Both the position numbers and the translations under genes were made by a program. From Hyphomicrobiales bacterium (GTDB taxonomy: Bacteria > Pseudomonadota > Alphaproteobacteria > Rhizobiales > Rhizobiaceae), in NCBI GenBank assembly GCA_900473685.1, contig UCNE01000003.1:143473-207472 (forward strand): a DNA stretch of 64,000 bases, read 5' to 3'. Under the pieces are notes generated by a model. It made no database searches. It saw only the letters and a list, made by a program, of their open reading frames with translations, and was not told the origin of the DNA. Shown here piece by piece: positions 25,550-33,488 of the stretch (the stretch's first letter is position 1; the number at the start of each line of letters is the position of its first letter).

Positions 25550-26568
25550 AGGTTTCGCACTTTCATTTCGGCAAGGACGGCGGGGCGGAGCGCTTCTTCG
25601 TCCATCTCGTCAATGCGCTCTCGCGCCGCGGCATCGAGCAAACGGCGGTCATCCGGCCCAATCGCGTCTGGCGGCGGGATATCAACACGGCTGTCGGGGT
25701 GACGGAAAGCAATTTCCGCAACCTCTCAATTGACCGGATACTGCTCCCCCGGAAAGTCCTGCGCATGGCGAGGAGCAGCAAGCCGGATGCGCTGATGGCA
25801 TGGGCGCCGCGGGCAAGCGAGCTGATGCCGGACTACAAGGGTTGTATCAAGATCTCGCGGCTCGGCGACTATCCGACCCGGCTGCACTATTTCAAGAATA
25901 CCGATGTGATCGTCTGCAATACGCCGGGCATCGCCGATCGTGTGCGCAGTCTCGGCTGGACGCGCGGCGTCAAGGTCATCTCCAATTTCACCAATACCGA
26001 GCGCGTCACGCCAGTTGACCGCAGAAGCGTCAACACACCGGAGGATGCGCCGGTCGTCATGTCTATGGGCCGCTTCGTGCCGCGCAAGGGGTTTGCGCTG
26101 TTGACCGAAGCGGTGGCCAGGCTGCCTGGCGTCTATCTCTGGATTGCCGGTGACGGCGAGGAGATGGAGAATGTCCGCAAGCTGGCCGTGGATCTGGGTG
26201 CTATCGATCGGGTGCGTTTTCTCGGCTGGCAGAAGGATACCCGGCCCTATGTGGCCGCCGCCGATATCTTCGTCATGCCATCGAGCCACGAACCGCTCGG
26301 CAACGTCATCCTGGAAGCCTGGGCGCAGGGAAAACCGGTGGTTTCCAGCCGTTCCGAAGGTCCGAGCTGGTTCATGCGCGACGGAGAGAATGGTTTACTC
26401 GCCGACATCGGCGATACCGATGGTTTCAGCCGGGCAATTGAACGGTTGATCAACGACTGCCTGTTGGCCGATCGTGTCGCGTTAGGGGGACAAGAGACCC
26501 TGGTCGGCCAGTTCTCCGAGGAGGCAGTGGCCAACGCCTATATCGAATTGTTTAAGCGCAAGCCTTAG
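25546..26568 (+). CDS. lpsE: LPS core glycosyltransferase, GT4 (LpsE-like)
   Basis: The 340-residue protein is a close paralogue of LpsD, with the same FHFGKDGGAERFFVHLVNAL opening, MGRFVPRKGFALL, and the donor motif HEPLGNVILEAWAQGKP. It starts inside the lpsD stop (ATGA) and ends 4 bases inside the convergent lpsB gene. It presumably adds one of the core sugars in sequence with LpsD. Confidence 0.86.
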   Translation: MKVSHFHFGKDGGAERFFVHLVNALSRRGIEQTAVIRPNRVWRRDINTAVGVTESNFRNLSIDRILLPRKVLRMARSSKPDALMAWAPRASELMPDYKGCIKISRLGDYPTRLHYFKNTDVIVCNTPGIADRVRSLGWTRGVKVISNFTNTERVTPVDRRSVNTPEDAPVVMSMGRFVPRKGFALLTEAVARLPGVYLWIAGDGEEMENVRKLAVDLGAIDRVRFLGWQKDTRPYVAAADIFVMPSSHEPLGNVILEAWAQGKPVVSSRSEGPSWFMRDGENGLLADIGDTDGFSRAIERLINDCLLADRVALGGQETLVGQFSEEAVANAYIELFKRKP

Positions 26569-27629
26569 CGCGCAGGCGCGAGAAGCTTTTCGTAGATTTC
26601 GCCGATCTTTTCTGCTTCGCCCTTGATGCTGAAGATGGCTACGGCGCGCGAAAGGCCGCGCTCGCCGGCGAGCCTTGTGCGTTCCGGATCGTCCATCAAC
26701 GATGCCGCGGCGTCTGTCATGGCGGTCAGTTCGCTGGCCGGTATCAGGATGCCGGTCTCGTCTATTCCTGTGGTCAGAAGTTCGGAAAAAGCGCCGACGT
26801 CAGTCGCCACCACCGGCACCTGCGTTGCCATCGCCTCCAGCGGCGTCAGGCCAAAGCCCTCCCAGCGCTGCGGTGCGATGAACAGGTCGAGCGCCCGGTA
26901 CCAGTCCGGAATGTTGGTGTGTTCGCCGACGAACAGGATGCGCTCGGCAAGACCAGCTGATTTTACCCGTTCCTTCAGTTCCGCCTCGAAGGCCTGATGC
27001 GACGGCGTGGCGCGGCCGGCGACGATGGCAACCCAGTCCGGCCGCTGCGGCAGGAGGCTGATCATGCTGTCGACGAAAAGGTCGGTGCCCTTCTGGTGGC
27101 GTACCCGGCCGAAACAACCGGCGATTTTCTTGTCTGCCGGCAGGCTAAGGGCTGCCTTTGCTGCCCCCTTGTCGTCCGCCGGAAAGAAGCGCTGCGTGTC
27201 GATGCCGTGCATGATCGTCGTGCTCGGCACCTCCAGATAGGCAGCCGTGCGGTTGCTGGTGGCGATCACGGCGTCCATCCGCCGGATGAGGAATTTGGTC
27301 CAGCCGGAATGCTTGCGCTGCGAGGCGGAGGTGAAGACGATCTTCAGCTTCATCCGGAGAATATCGCGCAGGAACATGGCCGGCAGCATTTCGATATTGC
27401 GGCGGGCATGCCAGACACGCAGCGCCCGGTTTTTCGGGCGGCACCAGAGGCTGAGAAGGGACAAATAGCCGATATGAGGCAGGTTTTCGGGCAGTCCTGG
27501 CCCGAGCGCCGCGACCTTCTGGCCAAGCGCACGCTGCACCGGGATCAGTTGAATGATGGTCGACGTGACGCCGGAAAGGCGCTGCTTGAAGTTCGGCGCA
27601 ATGATCTCGACATCACTGATATTTTCCAC
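26565..27629 (-). CDS. lpsB: LPS core mannosyltransferase, GT4 (LpsB-like)
   Basis: The 354-residue GT4 enzyme has IIAPNFKQRLSGVTSTIIQ at the N-terminus, FGRVRHQKGTDLFVDSM, and the catalytic EX7E in PQRWEGFGLTPLEAMA. Sinorhizobium LpsB is a mannosyltransferase of the LPS core needed for normal symbiosis; that activity is transferred here by similarity and synteny. It shares strand with greA (upstream) and meets lpsE tail to tail with a 4-base overlap. Confidence 0.9.
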   Translation of the reverse strand: MENISDVEIIAPNFKQRLSGVTSTIIQLIPVQRALGQKVAALGPGLPENLPHIGYLSLLSLWCRPKNRALRVWHARRNIEMLPAMFLRDILRMKLKIVFTSASQRKHSGWTKFLIRRMDAVIATSNRTAAYLEVPSTTIMHGIDTQRFFPADDKGAAKAALSLPADKKIAGCFGRVRHQKGTDLFVDSMISLLPQRPDWVAIVAGRATPSHQAFEAELKERVKSAGLAERILFVGEHTNIPDWYRALDLFIAPQRWEGFGLTPLEAMATQVPVVATDVGAFSELLTTGIDETGILIPASELTAMTDAAASLMDDPERTRLAGERGLSRAVAIFSIKGEAEKIGEIYEKLLAPAR

Positions 27630-27656
27630 GCTTGCCGCCTTTGTTCGTCATCTCAC

Positions 27657-27694
27657 AGAAAAGCCCGGAGGCAGCTTGCGCGCCGTCCGGGCTT
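27657..27694 (-). terminator. greA terminator
   Basis: A 9-bp stem AAGCCCGGA (27661-27669) with TCCGGGCTT (27686-27694), read on the minus strand, is followed by a short T-rich stretch. It lies 24 bases after the greA stop and upstream of lpsB, so lpsB probably has partial read-through or its own promoter. Confidence 0.65.
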
Positions 27695-27717
27695 CAGAAT
27701 GCACAGTCCGGCGGGGA

Positions 27718-28194
27718 TCAACCCCAGTTGATCGCGAGAATCTCGTAGGCCTTCGAGCCGCCAGGGGCCACGACTTCGATCGAATCGCCGACTTCCTTGC
27801 CGATCAGCGCGCGGGCGATCGGCGAGGAGATCGAGATGCGGCCCTGCTTCACGTCGGCTTCCTGGTCGCCGACGATCTGGTAGGTCTTGTTTTCTTCGGT
27901 GTCTTCGTCGATCAGCTTGACGGTGGCGCCGAACTTGATCTTCGAACCGGACATCTTCGACAGGTCGATGACTTCGGCGCGGGCGACGTAGTCCTCGACT
28001 TCGCCGATGCGGCCTTCATTGTGGCTCTGGGCTTCCTTGGCCGCATGATATTCGGCGTTTTCCGAGAGGTCGCCATGGGCGCGCGCTTCGGAAATCGCTT
28101 CGATGATCCGCGGGCGCTCTTCCTGCTGACGCCAGCGCAGTTCTTCCTGCAACTTGGCGAATCCGCTTTGAGTCATCGGTACTTTTTCGACCAT
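27718..28194 (-). CDS. greA: Transcription elongation factor GreA
   Basis: The 158-residue factor is of standard length. The N-terminal coiled coil spans about 1-75, with the acidic tip in [19 protein letters not shown], and the C-terminal FKBP-like domain ends [12 protein letters not shown]. It stimulates transcript cleavage by stalled RNA polymerase. ATG 28194 follows AAGGACAGTGAA; the frame is open five codons further up, but GreA proteins start here. A terminator-like hairpin lies in its leader. Confidence 0.97.
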   Translation of the reverse strand: MVEKVPMTQSGFAKLQEELRWRQQEERPRIIEAISEARAHGDLSENAEYHAAKEAQSHNEGRIGEVEDYVARAEVIDLSKMSGSKIKFGATVKLIDEDTEENKTYQIVGDQEADVKQGRISISSPIARALIGKEVGDSIEVVAPGGSKAYEILAINWG

Positions 28195-28244
28195 TTCACT
28201 GTCCTTCATAGTCCATGCAACGCCCGCTCAGGCAGGCATCAGCA

Positions 28245-28284
28245 CAAAAGAAAACGGTCACCGGAGCGTTAACTCCGGAACCGT
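28245..28284 (-). promoter_or_regulatory. Terminator-like hairpin in the greA leader
   Basis: On the minus strand, ACGGT-CCGGAG (28284-28273) pairs with CTCCGG-ACCGT (28266-28254) around a six-base loop and a 2/1 internal bulge. It is followed directly by TTTTCTTTT. It sits about 50 bases before the greA start, downstream of a candidate promoter, so it can act as a leader attenuator. Confidence 0.6.
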
Positions 28285-28303
28285 CCGAAACATTTGAACG
28301 ACA

Positions 28304-28310
28304 CTTATAG
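28304..28310 (-). promoter_or_regulatory. Candidate -10 element of the greA promoter
   Basis: The minus strand reads CTATAAG here, with a T-rich region 17-18 bases further upstream that may be a weak -35. A start near 28297 would give a leader of about 100 nt containing the attenuator-like hairpin. Confidence 0.4.
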
Positions 28311-28393
28311 CAGAAGGCGCGGTGAAAAAGCCAGATTATTCGGAGGCTGACATTGGCCGGAAAAGGTGCATCGCCTCGCAGAAAAGCGTCGAC

Positions 28394-28418
28394 GGAACAA
28401 TCCGCACGTCTGTTCGTT
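28394..28418 (+). promoter_or_regulatory. EcfG (RpoE2-type) general stress promoter
   Basis: GGAAC at 28394-28398, exactly 16 bases, then CGTT at 28415-28418. This is a perfect match to the alphaproteobacterial EcfG consensus. It is 24 bases upstream of the ATG at 28443 and would transcribe the three-gene operon 28443-30127. Confidence 0.82.
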
Positions 28419-28442
28419 GCGTCTCCAGCACAAGGAAAACCA

Positions 28443-28772
28443 ATGCCTGATCCATCACCACAACAGTTTGAAGGCCGGCTCAATGCACATCGAAAGCTCC
28501 TCGTCGCGCTGACTGCGTTTATCGCCGGAGGCGATGAGGGCAGGGCTTTCCTGGAGCGTACGTTACGCGATTACGAAACCGTTGCCGATCATCAGGAAGA
28601 TCCGGGAATGGAGCCTGACGGCAGTTTTGCCATTCAGCAGATTGCCGATGATGAAATGCTGTCAATCGTCTCGGCTTCTTTGTCGCGGGTGCAGGCGGCC
28701 GAAAGCGCACAGGTAGCTCGAAATGAGGAATATCGTGGTAGCGGCGTCAGGCCGGAAAGCGAGGATCAATGA
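28443..28772 (+). CDS. Small acidic protein of unknown function, stress operon gene 1
   Basis: The 109-residue soluble, mostly helical protein opens PDPSPQQFEGRLNAHRKLL. No family is recognised. ATG 28443 follows AAGGAAAA and lies just downstream of the EcfG promoter. The frame is open up to 28353, but that part would overlap the promoter. It overlaps the next gene by 4 bases (ATGA). Confidence 0.72.
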   Translation: MPDPSPQQFEGRLNAHRKLLVALTAFIAGGDEGRAFLERTLRDYETVADHQEDPGMEPDGSFAIQQIADDEMLSIVSASLSRVQAAESAQVARNEEYRGSGVRPESEDQ

Positions 28773-29125
28773 TCCAGGAAAAGGCTCCCTTGAAAGAAAC
28801 ATTGAAGCTCTATCGGCTTGTTCCTGTCGCAGGTGCGGGCGACCCCAATTGGGGCAGCGCCGAAAATCAAGGGGAAGTCATCGTTCGTGCCTTTTCCGCG
28901 GCCGACGCTCGCATCACTGCCGCACAGGCCGAACTTGATTTCACCGAGATTGATGCGGCTCCCGCTGAGGGCAACTCGACGCGTGATGCCAGCGCCTTTC
29001 GTAATGAAAGGCTTTACGCCGTGGCCGAAATGCTGGAGCGGCCCGATCTGACAGCAGCAGGTCCGCGGGGTGTCGTCCGCGGTACCGTTTCGGTGGGCAC
29101 GATTAAGCCGACCCAGGTTTCGTGA
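28769..29125 (+). CDS. Protein of unknown function, stress operon gene 2
   Basis: The 118-residue soluble protein has LKLYRLVPVAGAGDPNW near the N-terminus, then an alanine-rich EVIVRAFSAADARITAAQAE region. No signal peptide or membrane segment is present. No family is recognised. Start ATG 28769 overlaps the upstream stop, so translation is coupled. It is followed by the SDR gene after 21 bases containing GGAGAAGGA. Confidence 0.72.
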   Translation: MIQEKAPLKETLKLYRLVPVAGAGDPNWGSAENQGEVIVRAFSAADARITAAQAELDFTEIDAAPAEGNSTRDASAFRNERLYAVAEMLERPDLTAAGPRGVVRGTVSVGTIKPTQVS

Positions 29126-29146
29126 AGATAAAATGGGAGAAGGATC

Positions 29147-30127
29147 ATGGCCACAGGGCTCAACCCAGCCGCCCGAACCGCGCGAAAGCAGCGCGATATT
29201 CAGGAGGAAGTTGCTCAGGCAGACGCCAGGGGCAAGCCGGAAAAATCGTCGAAACCGAAAGCGATGCAGGCTGGAGCGCGGCTCTATCCGGTCCCGCCAT
29301 TTCCCAAACAGCACCAGCCGAAGCCGGGTGCCGAACACAAGCTTGACCCGGCCCCGTTTTATGAAGCGCCTTACTACAAAGGGTCCGGCAAGCTTGATGG
29401 AAAGGTTGCATTGATCACCGGCGGCGACAGCGGCATCGGCCGTGCGGTCGCGGTTCTTTTTGCCCGGGAGGGCGCCGATGTCGCGATCCTTCATCTTGCC
29501 GAAGGCAAGGATGCCGACGACACAGTGAAGGCGATCGAGGCGGAAGGACGGAAAGCCATGACCTTTCCCGGCGACGTGAAAGACCGGGCATTCTGCCGGA
29601 AGGCTGTCGCCGCCGTGGTCGAAGTCTTTGGGCGCCTGGATGTACTCGTCAACAACGCCGCCTTCCAGGTCCATTCCGCCGATGTGCTCGACCTTTCGGA
29701 GGAGCATTTCGACGAAACGCTGAAGACCAATCTCTACGGTTATTTTTTCATGGCACAGGCCGCGGTGCCGCACATGAAGGAGGGCAGCGCCATCGTCAAC
29801 ACGGGTTCGGTTACCGGCATCGAGGGCAGCAAGCAGCTGGTCGACTATTCCATGACCAAGGGCGGCATTCATGCCTTCACGAAGGCATTGTCCGGTCAGC
29901 TCATCGAAAAGGGCATCCGCGTCAACGCCGTCGCACCGGGGCCGGTGTGGACGCCGCTCAATCCTTCCGACAAGCAGGCAGAGGATGTTGTCACATTCGG
30001 CGCCGACACGCCGATGAAACGTCCAGCGCAACCGGAAGAGATTGCCCCGGCCTACGTCTTTCTCGCATCGTCGCAGTGCTCCAGCTACATCACCGGCGAG
30101 GTGCTGCCGATCATCGGCGGTTACTAG
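29147..30127 (+). CDS. SDR-family oxidoreductase, general-stress type (YhdF/YghA-like)
   Basis: The 326-residue protein has a polar, lysine-rich extension of about 80 residues and then a classical SDR domain. The cofactor motif TGGDSGIG is at 91-98, NNAAF follows, and the catalytic pair Tyr234/Lys238 is in DYSMTKGG. Relatives are called glucose/ribitol dehydrogenases and are frequent general-stress proteins, which agrees with the EcfG promoter at the head of this operon. The true substrate is unknown. It overlaps the convergent TetR gene by 4 bases. Confidence 0.9.
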   Translation: MATGLNPAARTARKQRDIQEEVAQADARGKPEKSSKPKAMQAGARLYPVPPFPKQHQPKPGAEHKLDPAPFYEAPYYKGSGKLDGKVALITGGDSGIGRAVAVLFAREGADVAILHLAEGKDADDTVKAIEAEGRKAMTFPGDVKDRAFCRKAVAAVVEVFGRLDVLVNNAAFQVHSADVLDLSEEHFDETLKTNLYGYFFMAQAAVPHMKEGSAIVNTGSVTGIEGSKQLVDYSMTKGGIHAFTKALSGQLIEKGIRVNAVAPGPVWTPLNPSDKQAEDVVTFGADTPMKRPAQPEEIAPAYVFLASSQCSSYITGEVLPIIGGY

Positions 30128-30732
30128 GTGTTACGGCCAACCATCGACAGGATGGTCTGATAAAGCTCTTCTTCGGCCTGACCGGCCGTGATGTCGCCGG
30201 TCGCGGCGGCATAGGAGAGAGCTTCGGCGGCCCCGAGCATCGCCCAAAGACCGGCGGCTGCGATCGTGCCACCAGAGAAAGGCGCAAGAGCCGCCCGGCA
30301 TTTTTGGGTGAAGGCCGTCTCGTATTCGCGCTTGATCTTTTCCAGTTCTGGAGAGCCGGCCAGGGCTGCGCTGACGCCGGGGATCTCGCGGCCCTGCTGC
30401 AGCACGCAGTCGATATAGGATGATGCAATCACCCGTGCCTTTCCGGCAAGGGTCGGTTCGCTGTCTTCCAGCGCCTTGTCCATCAGTGCCGTCTGGCGGG
30501 TATCGTATTGCCGGTAGAGCACGGCCAGCAGTCCTGGCCGCGTATTGAAATGATCGTAGACGACCGGCTTCGTCACGCCTGCCTGCTCGGCGAGGTAACC
30601 AAGCGTCAGCGCCTCCGTCCCCTCGGTGCGGACCACCCGCCATGCGACATCCAGCAGCTGACGAAGCCGCTCGTCGCGGGACAGGCGGCGGCGCGTGGAG
30701 GGGGATTGATTTGTATTTTCCAGACTTGACAT
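30124..30732 (-). CDS. TetR-family repressor
   Basis: The 202-residue protein has an N-terminal helix-turn-helix (about 25-60, LTLGYLAEQAGVTKPVVYDHF) and a variable helical ligand domain. It is divergent from the quinone reductase gene at 30812 with a 79-base gap that contains an inverted repeat. It probably represses itself and that gene and responds to a quinone or related electrophile (inference). ATG 30732 is chosen because the open frame above it crosses the promoter. Confidence 0.9.
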   Translation of the reverse strand: MSSLENTNQSPSTRRRLSRDERLRQLLDVAWRVVRTEGTEALTLGYLAEQAGVTKPVVYDHFNTRPGLLAVLYRQYDTRQTALMDKALEDSEPTLAGKARVIASSYIDCVLQQGREIPGVSAALAGSPELEKIKREYETAFTQKCRAALAPFSGGTIAAAGLWAMLGAAEALSYAAATGDITAGQAEEELYQTILSMVGRNT

Positions 30733-30743
30733 TGCTATATACC

Positions 30744-30766
30744 AAAAGTAACTTACTAAAAGTATA
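30744..30766. promoter_or_regulatory. Candidate TetR operator
   Basis: AGTAA-C-TTACT is a perfect inverted repeat at 30747-30757, and TACT-AAA-AGTA at 30754-30764 is a second, overlapping one. It sits midway between the divergent TetR and quinone reductase starts. Confidence 0.55.
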
Positions 30767-30811
30767 TAAGATGCGGCTTTCACCCGCAACAGCCCCGCAG
30801 GAGTTTTTGAT

Positions 30812-31429
30812 ATGCACGCGCTTATCGTCGTCGCCCATCCCGACCAGGGGTCTCTCACTCACAGCGTTGCTCGCACTCTGGGGGAAGGGGTCGCCGAGCC
30901 GGATGGCGGCCATACCTTCAAAATCGCCGATCTTTCGGCCGAGGGGTTTCAGCCGGAATTTACGGTGATCGACCTTGATGTTCACCGCCGGGAGGTGCCG
31001 ATCCCCGCGGATATCGTTGCCGAACAGGCACGGATCGATCGTGCCGATGCGCTCGTGCTGGTCTTTCCCGTCCATTGGTGGTCGATGCCGGCTCTGCTCA
31101 AAGGATGGGTGGACCGGGTGTTTTCCAACGGCTGGGCTTATGATGAAGGCCCGGATATCAAGTCGGTGAAGCGATTGCGCCATCTCAATGTCCATCTTGT
31201 CGGCCTCGGCGGCGCTGGCGCGGCGACGTATGAGCGGCACGGTTATCGTAACGCGATGAAGACCCAGATAGATCACGGCATCTTCGATTATTGCGGTGCC
31301 CGCGTGGTGACGTTTGAACTCCTGCTTGGATCGGAAGCCGCAGAGGTTGCCCAGCATTTCGACACCGTGCGTGCGATCGGCCGGGATCTCTTCGACATCA
31401 GCGCCAATCCGGTGACCGAGGCAGCTTGA
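30812..31429 (+). CDS. NAD(P)H:quinone oxidoreductase, flavodoxin-like fold
   Basis: The 205-residue protein has the flavodoxin_2 pattern: N-terminal ALIVVAHPDQGSLTHSVA, the flavin-contacting VLVFPVHWWSMPALLKGWVD, and FSNGWAY. Members (MdaB/KefF/NQO type) reduce quinones by two electrons and limit redox cycling. Its divergent TetR neighbour and the SoxR-type promoter of the next gene suggest a redox-drug defence patch. GGAG occurs upstream of ATG 30812. Confidence 0.88.
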   Translation: MHALIVVAHPDQGSLTHSVARTLGEGVAEPDGGHTFKIADLSAEGFQPEFTVIDLDVHRREVPIPADIVAEQARIDRADALVLVFPVHWWSMPALLKGWVDRVFSNGWAYDEGPDIKSVKRLRHLNVHLVGLGGAGAATYERHGYRNAMKTQIDHGIFDYCGARVVTFELLLGSEAAEVAQHFDTVRAIGRDLFDISANPVTEAA

Positions 31430-31465
31430 TGCCGTCAAAAAACCGGCCGCGGCGAAAAATAGGGC

Positions 31466-31496
31466 TTTACCTCAACAGCGCTTGAGGTTGTATCAG
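31466..31496 (+). promoter_or_regulatory. SoxR-box promoter
   Basis: A -35 TTTACC (31466-31471) and a -10 TATCAG (31491-31496) are separated by 19 bases, the over-long spacer typical of MerR-family activation. The spacer region holds the inverted repeat ACCTCAA-CAGCGC-TTGAGGT at 31469-31488. It has the same arms and spacing as the enterobacterial soxS operator. It drives the MFS exporter at 31523. Confidence 0.8.
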
Positions 31497-31522
31497 TCTG
31501 GCTCCCTACTGGAGACGGAAGC

Positions 31523-32977
31523 ATGACGACTGACAATATCCCTTACACAGACGAGCCGATCAACAGCGCTCCTCCGGAATTGGCCGGAGGATGGGGTGAG
31601 CTGATGCAGCCGCGTTATCTCGTTTCGACGATAACGCTCTGCCTCGGCGTCGCCCTGTTCGCTTTCAATGAGTTCTTCATTTCCACTGCCCTGCCGACGG
31701 CCGTCGAGGAACTCGGTGGTGCTTCGCTTCTGTCCTGGGCTTTCACCCTCTATCTGGTCTTTGCGATCATCGGCGGCCTTGTTGCGGCCAATCTCAAGCG
31801 GCGGTTCGGTGCCCGTAACACACTGCTTGCCGCTGCAGCCGTTTTCATCGCCGGCACGGTGCTTGCGACAACCGCCGTTGATATGAAGGAAGTCTTGGCC
31901 GGCCGGTTGTTGCAGGGAGCGGGCGAAGGCGTTGTCGCCGCCCTTTGCTACGCGCTGATCCCCGAGCTTTTCCCCTCCCGCCTTGTGCCGAAAGTGTTCG
32001 GCGCCGAGGCGATCGTCTGGGCGATGGCGGCGTTTTCCGGACCGCTGGTTGCCGGTGGATTGACCGAGCATTTTTCATGGCGGGCGGCCTTCTTCGTCAG
32101 CATCCCGGCGGCGGCCATCTTCATCATCCTCGTTCTCGCCATCGTTCCGCGCGGGGTGTCCGGTGCCGGGCAGGTCTCTCCCATTCCGTTTGTGCGCCTC
32201 GTTGCAGCGGGAGCCGGCATCCTGATGATCTCGCTGTCCGGCATTGCCGGCGGCACGGTGCAGATGACCGCATTGCTGGCCGGTGCGGCCATGGTTCTGG
32301 TAACCGTCGTTCTCTTCGACCGGCGTTCACCCAACCCGATTTTGCCAGGTGCTGCATTCACCACCCGCAAGGCGCTGGGCACCGGACTATGGGTGATCCT
32401 GCTGATGCCGCTTTCGCAGGCGGCAGGCTCGGTGTTCCTTGTCTACAGCCTGCAGCACATCTGGCATCTCGGCCCGACTGCAGCCGGTGCACTGAGCGCC
32501 GTCATGGCGATTTCATGGAGCCTGAGCGCGATCGGTGTTGCAAGCCTGCGGTCGCTGGCATTGCGCAACCGGATCATGCTGATCGGCCCGGTTCTGCTTC
32601 TGGCGGGGCTGACCTTGGTGGTGCTCGCGATCGGCATGGACATGCTCTGGCTCATCCTGCCGGGGCAGGCGATGATCGGCGCAGGCTTCGGCGTCTCCTG
32701 GGGCACGCTCAGCCAGATGATGATGGACGTATCCACCGACGATGAACGCGACCGGACTTCGGCCATGCTGCCGACCCTGCAATCGGCAGGTTACGCAATC
32801 GGCGCGGCAGTCTTCGGTCTTGTTGCCAATCTCATGGGGTTCGGTGGCACCGCAGCGGTTGAAACGATGCGCCACGCCATGCTGCTGGTTTTCGGTAGCG
32901 GCTGCGTGATTGCAGCTGTCGCCGTTACGCTCGGCTTTCGAACCGTGCGCCTTGCGCGCGCCGAGGTATCAATCTGA
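31523..32977 (+). CDS. MFS multidrug exporter, SoxR-controlled
   Basis: The 484-residue protein has a polar N-terminus of about 30 residues and about 13-14 membrane segments (DHA2-like). The early motif region LALFAFNEFFISTALPTAVEE-like and a later LPGQAMIGAGFGVSWGTL are visible. It probably exports redox-active drugs or quinone-like compounds. The basis is a canonical SoxR-type promoter immediately upstream and a quinone reductase gene next door. GGAGACGGA precedes the ATG. soxR itself is not in the window. Confidence 0.88.
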   Translation: MTTDNIPYTDEPINSAPPELAGGWGELMQPRYLVSTITLCLGVALFAFNEFFISTALPTAVEELGGASLLSWAFTLYLVFAIIGGLVAANLKRRFGARNTLLAAAAVFIAGTVLATTAVDMKEVLAGRLLQGAGEGVVAALCYALIPELFPSRLVPKVFGAEAIVWAMAAFSGPLVAGGLTEHFSWRAAFFVSIPAAAIFIILVLAIVPRGVSGAGQVSPIPFVRLVAAGAGILMISLSGIAGGTVQMTALLAGAAMVLVTVVLFDRRSPNPILPGAAFTTRKALGTGLWVILLMPLSQAAGSVFLVYSLQHIWHLGPTAAGALSAVMAISWSLSAIGVASLRSLALRNRIMLIGPVLLLAGLTLVVLAIGMDMLWLILPGQAMIGAGFGVSWGTLSQMMMDVSTDDERDRTSAMLPTLQSAGYAIGAAVFGLVANLMGFGGTAAVETMRHAMLLVFGSGCVIAAVAVTLGFRTVRLARAEVSI

Positions 32978-33033
32978 AGTTCGGCAAAAGGGACGTGGCG
33001 CCCTGTTTGGGCGCCCGTCAGCGTGAGGCTTTC

Positions 33034-33228
33034 TCAGGCCGCTTCGTCAAGTGTCTTTGGCGAGAGATGCTGGCGGGCATCAAGCACTTCCATGCCGACG
33101 ATATGGCCGTGCGCGTCATAGTCCAGAACAATGCCGGACGAGATTTCTTCGCTTTCCAGAATGGTCTCGCTGGAGAAACGGATATAGGCCGCGTTTGCCG
33201 CCGCATCATATTCGATCACGGGTTTCAT
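33034..33228 (-). CDS. DUF2283 family protein
   Basis: The 64-residue protein has the DUF2283 pattern: EYDAAANAAYIRFS, GIVLDYDAHGHIVGMEVLDA. Members are small and often sit beside DUF4258 proteins in toxin-antitoxin-like pairs. Start ATG 33228 overlaps the DUF4258 stop by 4 bases. By analogy it would be the antitoxin-like partner; that is unproven. Confidence 0.85.
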   Translation of the reverse strand: MKPVIEYDAAANAAYIRFSSETILESEEISSGIVLDYDAHGHIVGMEVLDARQHLSPKTLDEAA

Positions 33229-33482
33229 GCTGGCTTGATCGCTCCACGGTCGAGAAATGCCGATATTATACGGATTTCAAATTCGTCTTCAACGCAAGCG
33301 ACGCGCATAATTCGTCCGCCGCGTTGGAGGATGATACCAAACCGCCTTTCTACCGCCGGATCTCCCGGATCCGGCGCCGTCCATAGCGGGTCGAGAACGA
33401 CCGTCTCCACCCACCCGGCATCAAGCCCACGCTCCCGCATGACTGTCAAAGCATGTGCGGAAAAGCGGATGGGCTTGTGCAT
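33225..33482 (-). CDS. DUF4258 family protein, possible toxin
   Basis: The 85-residue protein begins with FSAHALTVMRERGLDAGWVE, the HALxRMxxRGI-type start of DUF4258 (RelE/BrnT-like fold), and ends in a beta-rich VACVEDEFEIRIISAFLDRG. It is translationally coupled to the DUF2283 gene. It starts only 6 bases after the carB stop on the same strand, so it may be co-transcribed with carB. Confidence 0.82.
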   Translation of the reverse strand: MHKPIRFSAHALTVMRERGLDAGWVETVVLDPLWTAPDPGDPAVERRFGIILQRGGRIMRVACVEDEFEIRIISAFLDRGAIKPA

Positions 33483-33488
33483 CTGGCT

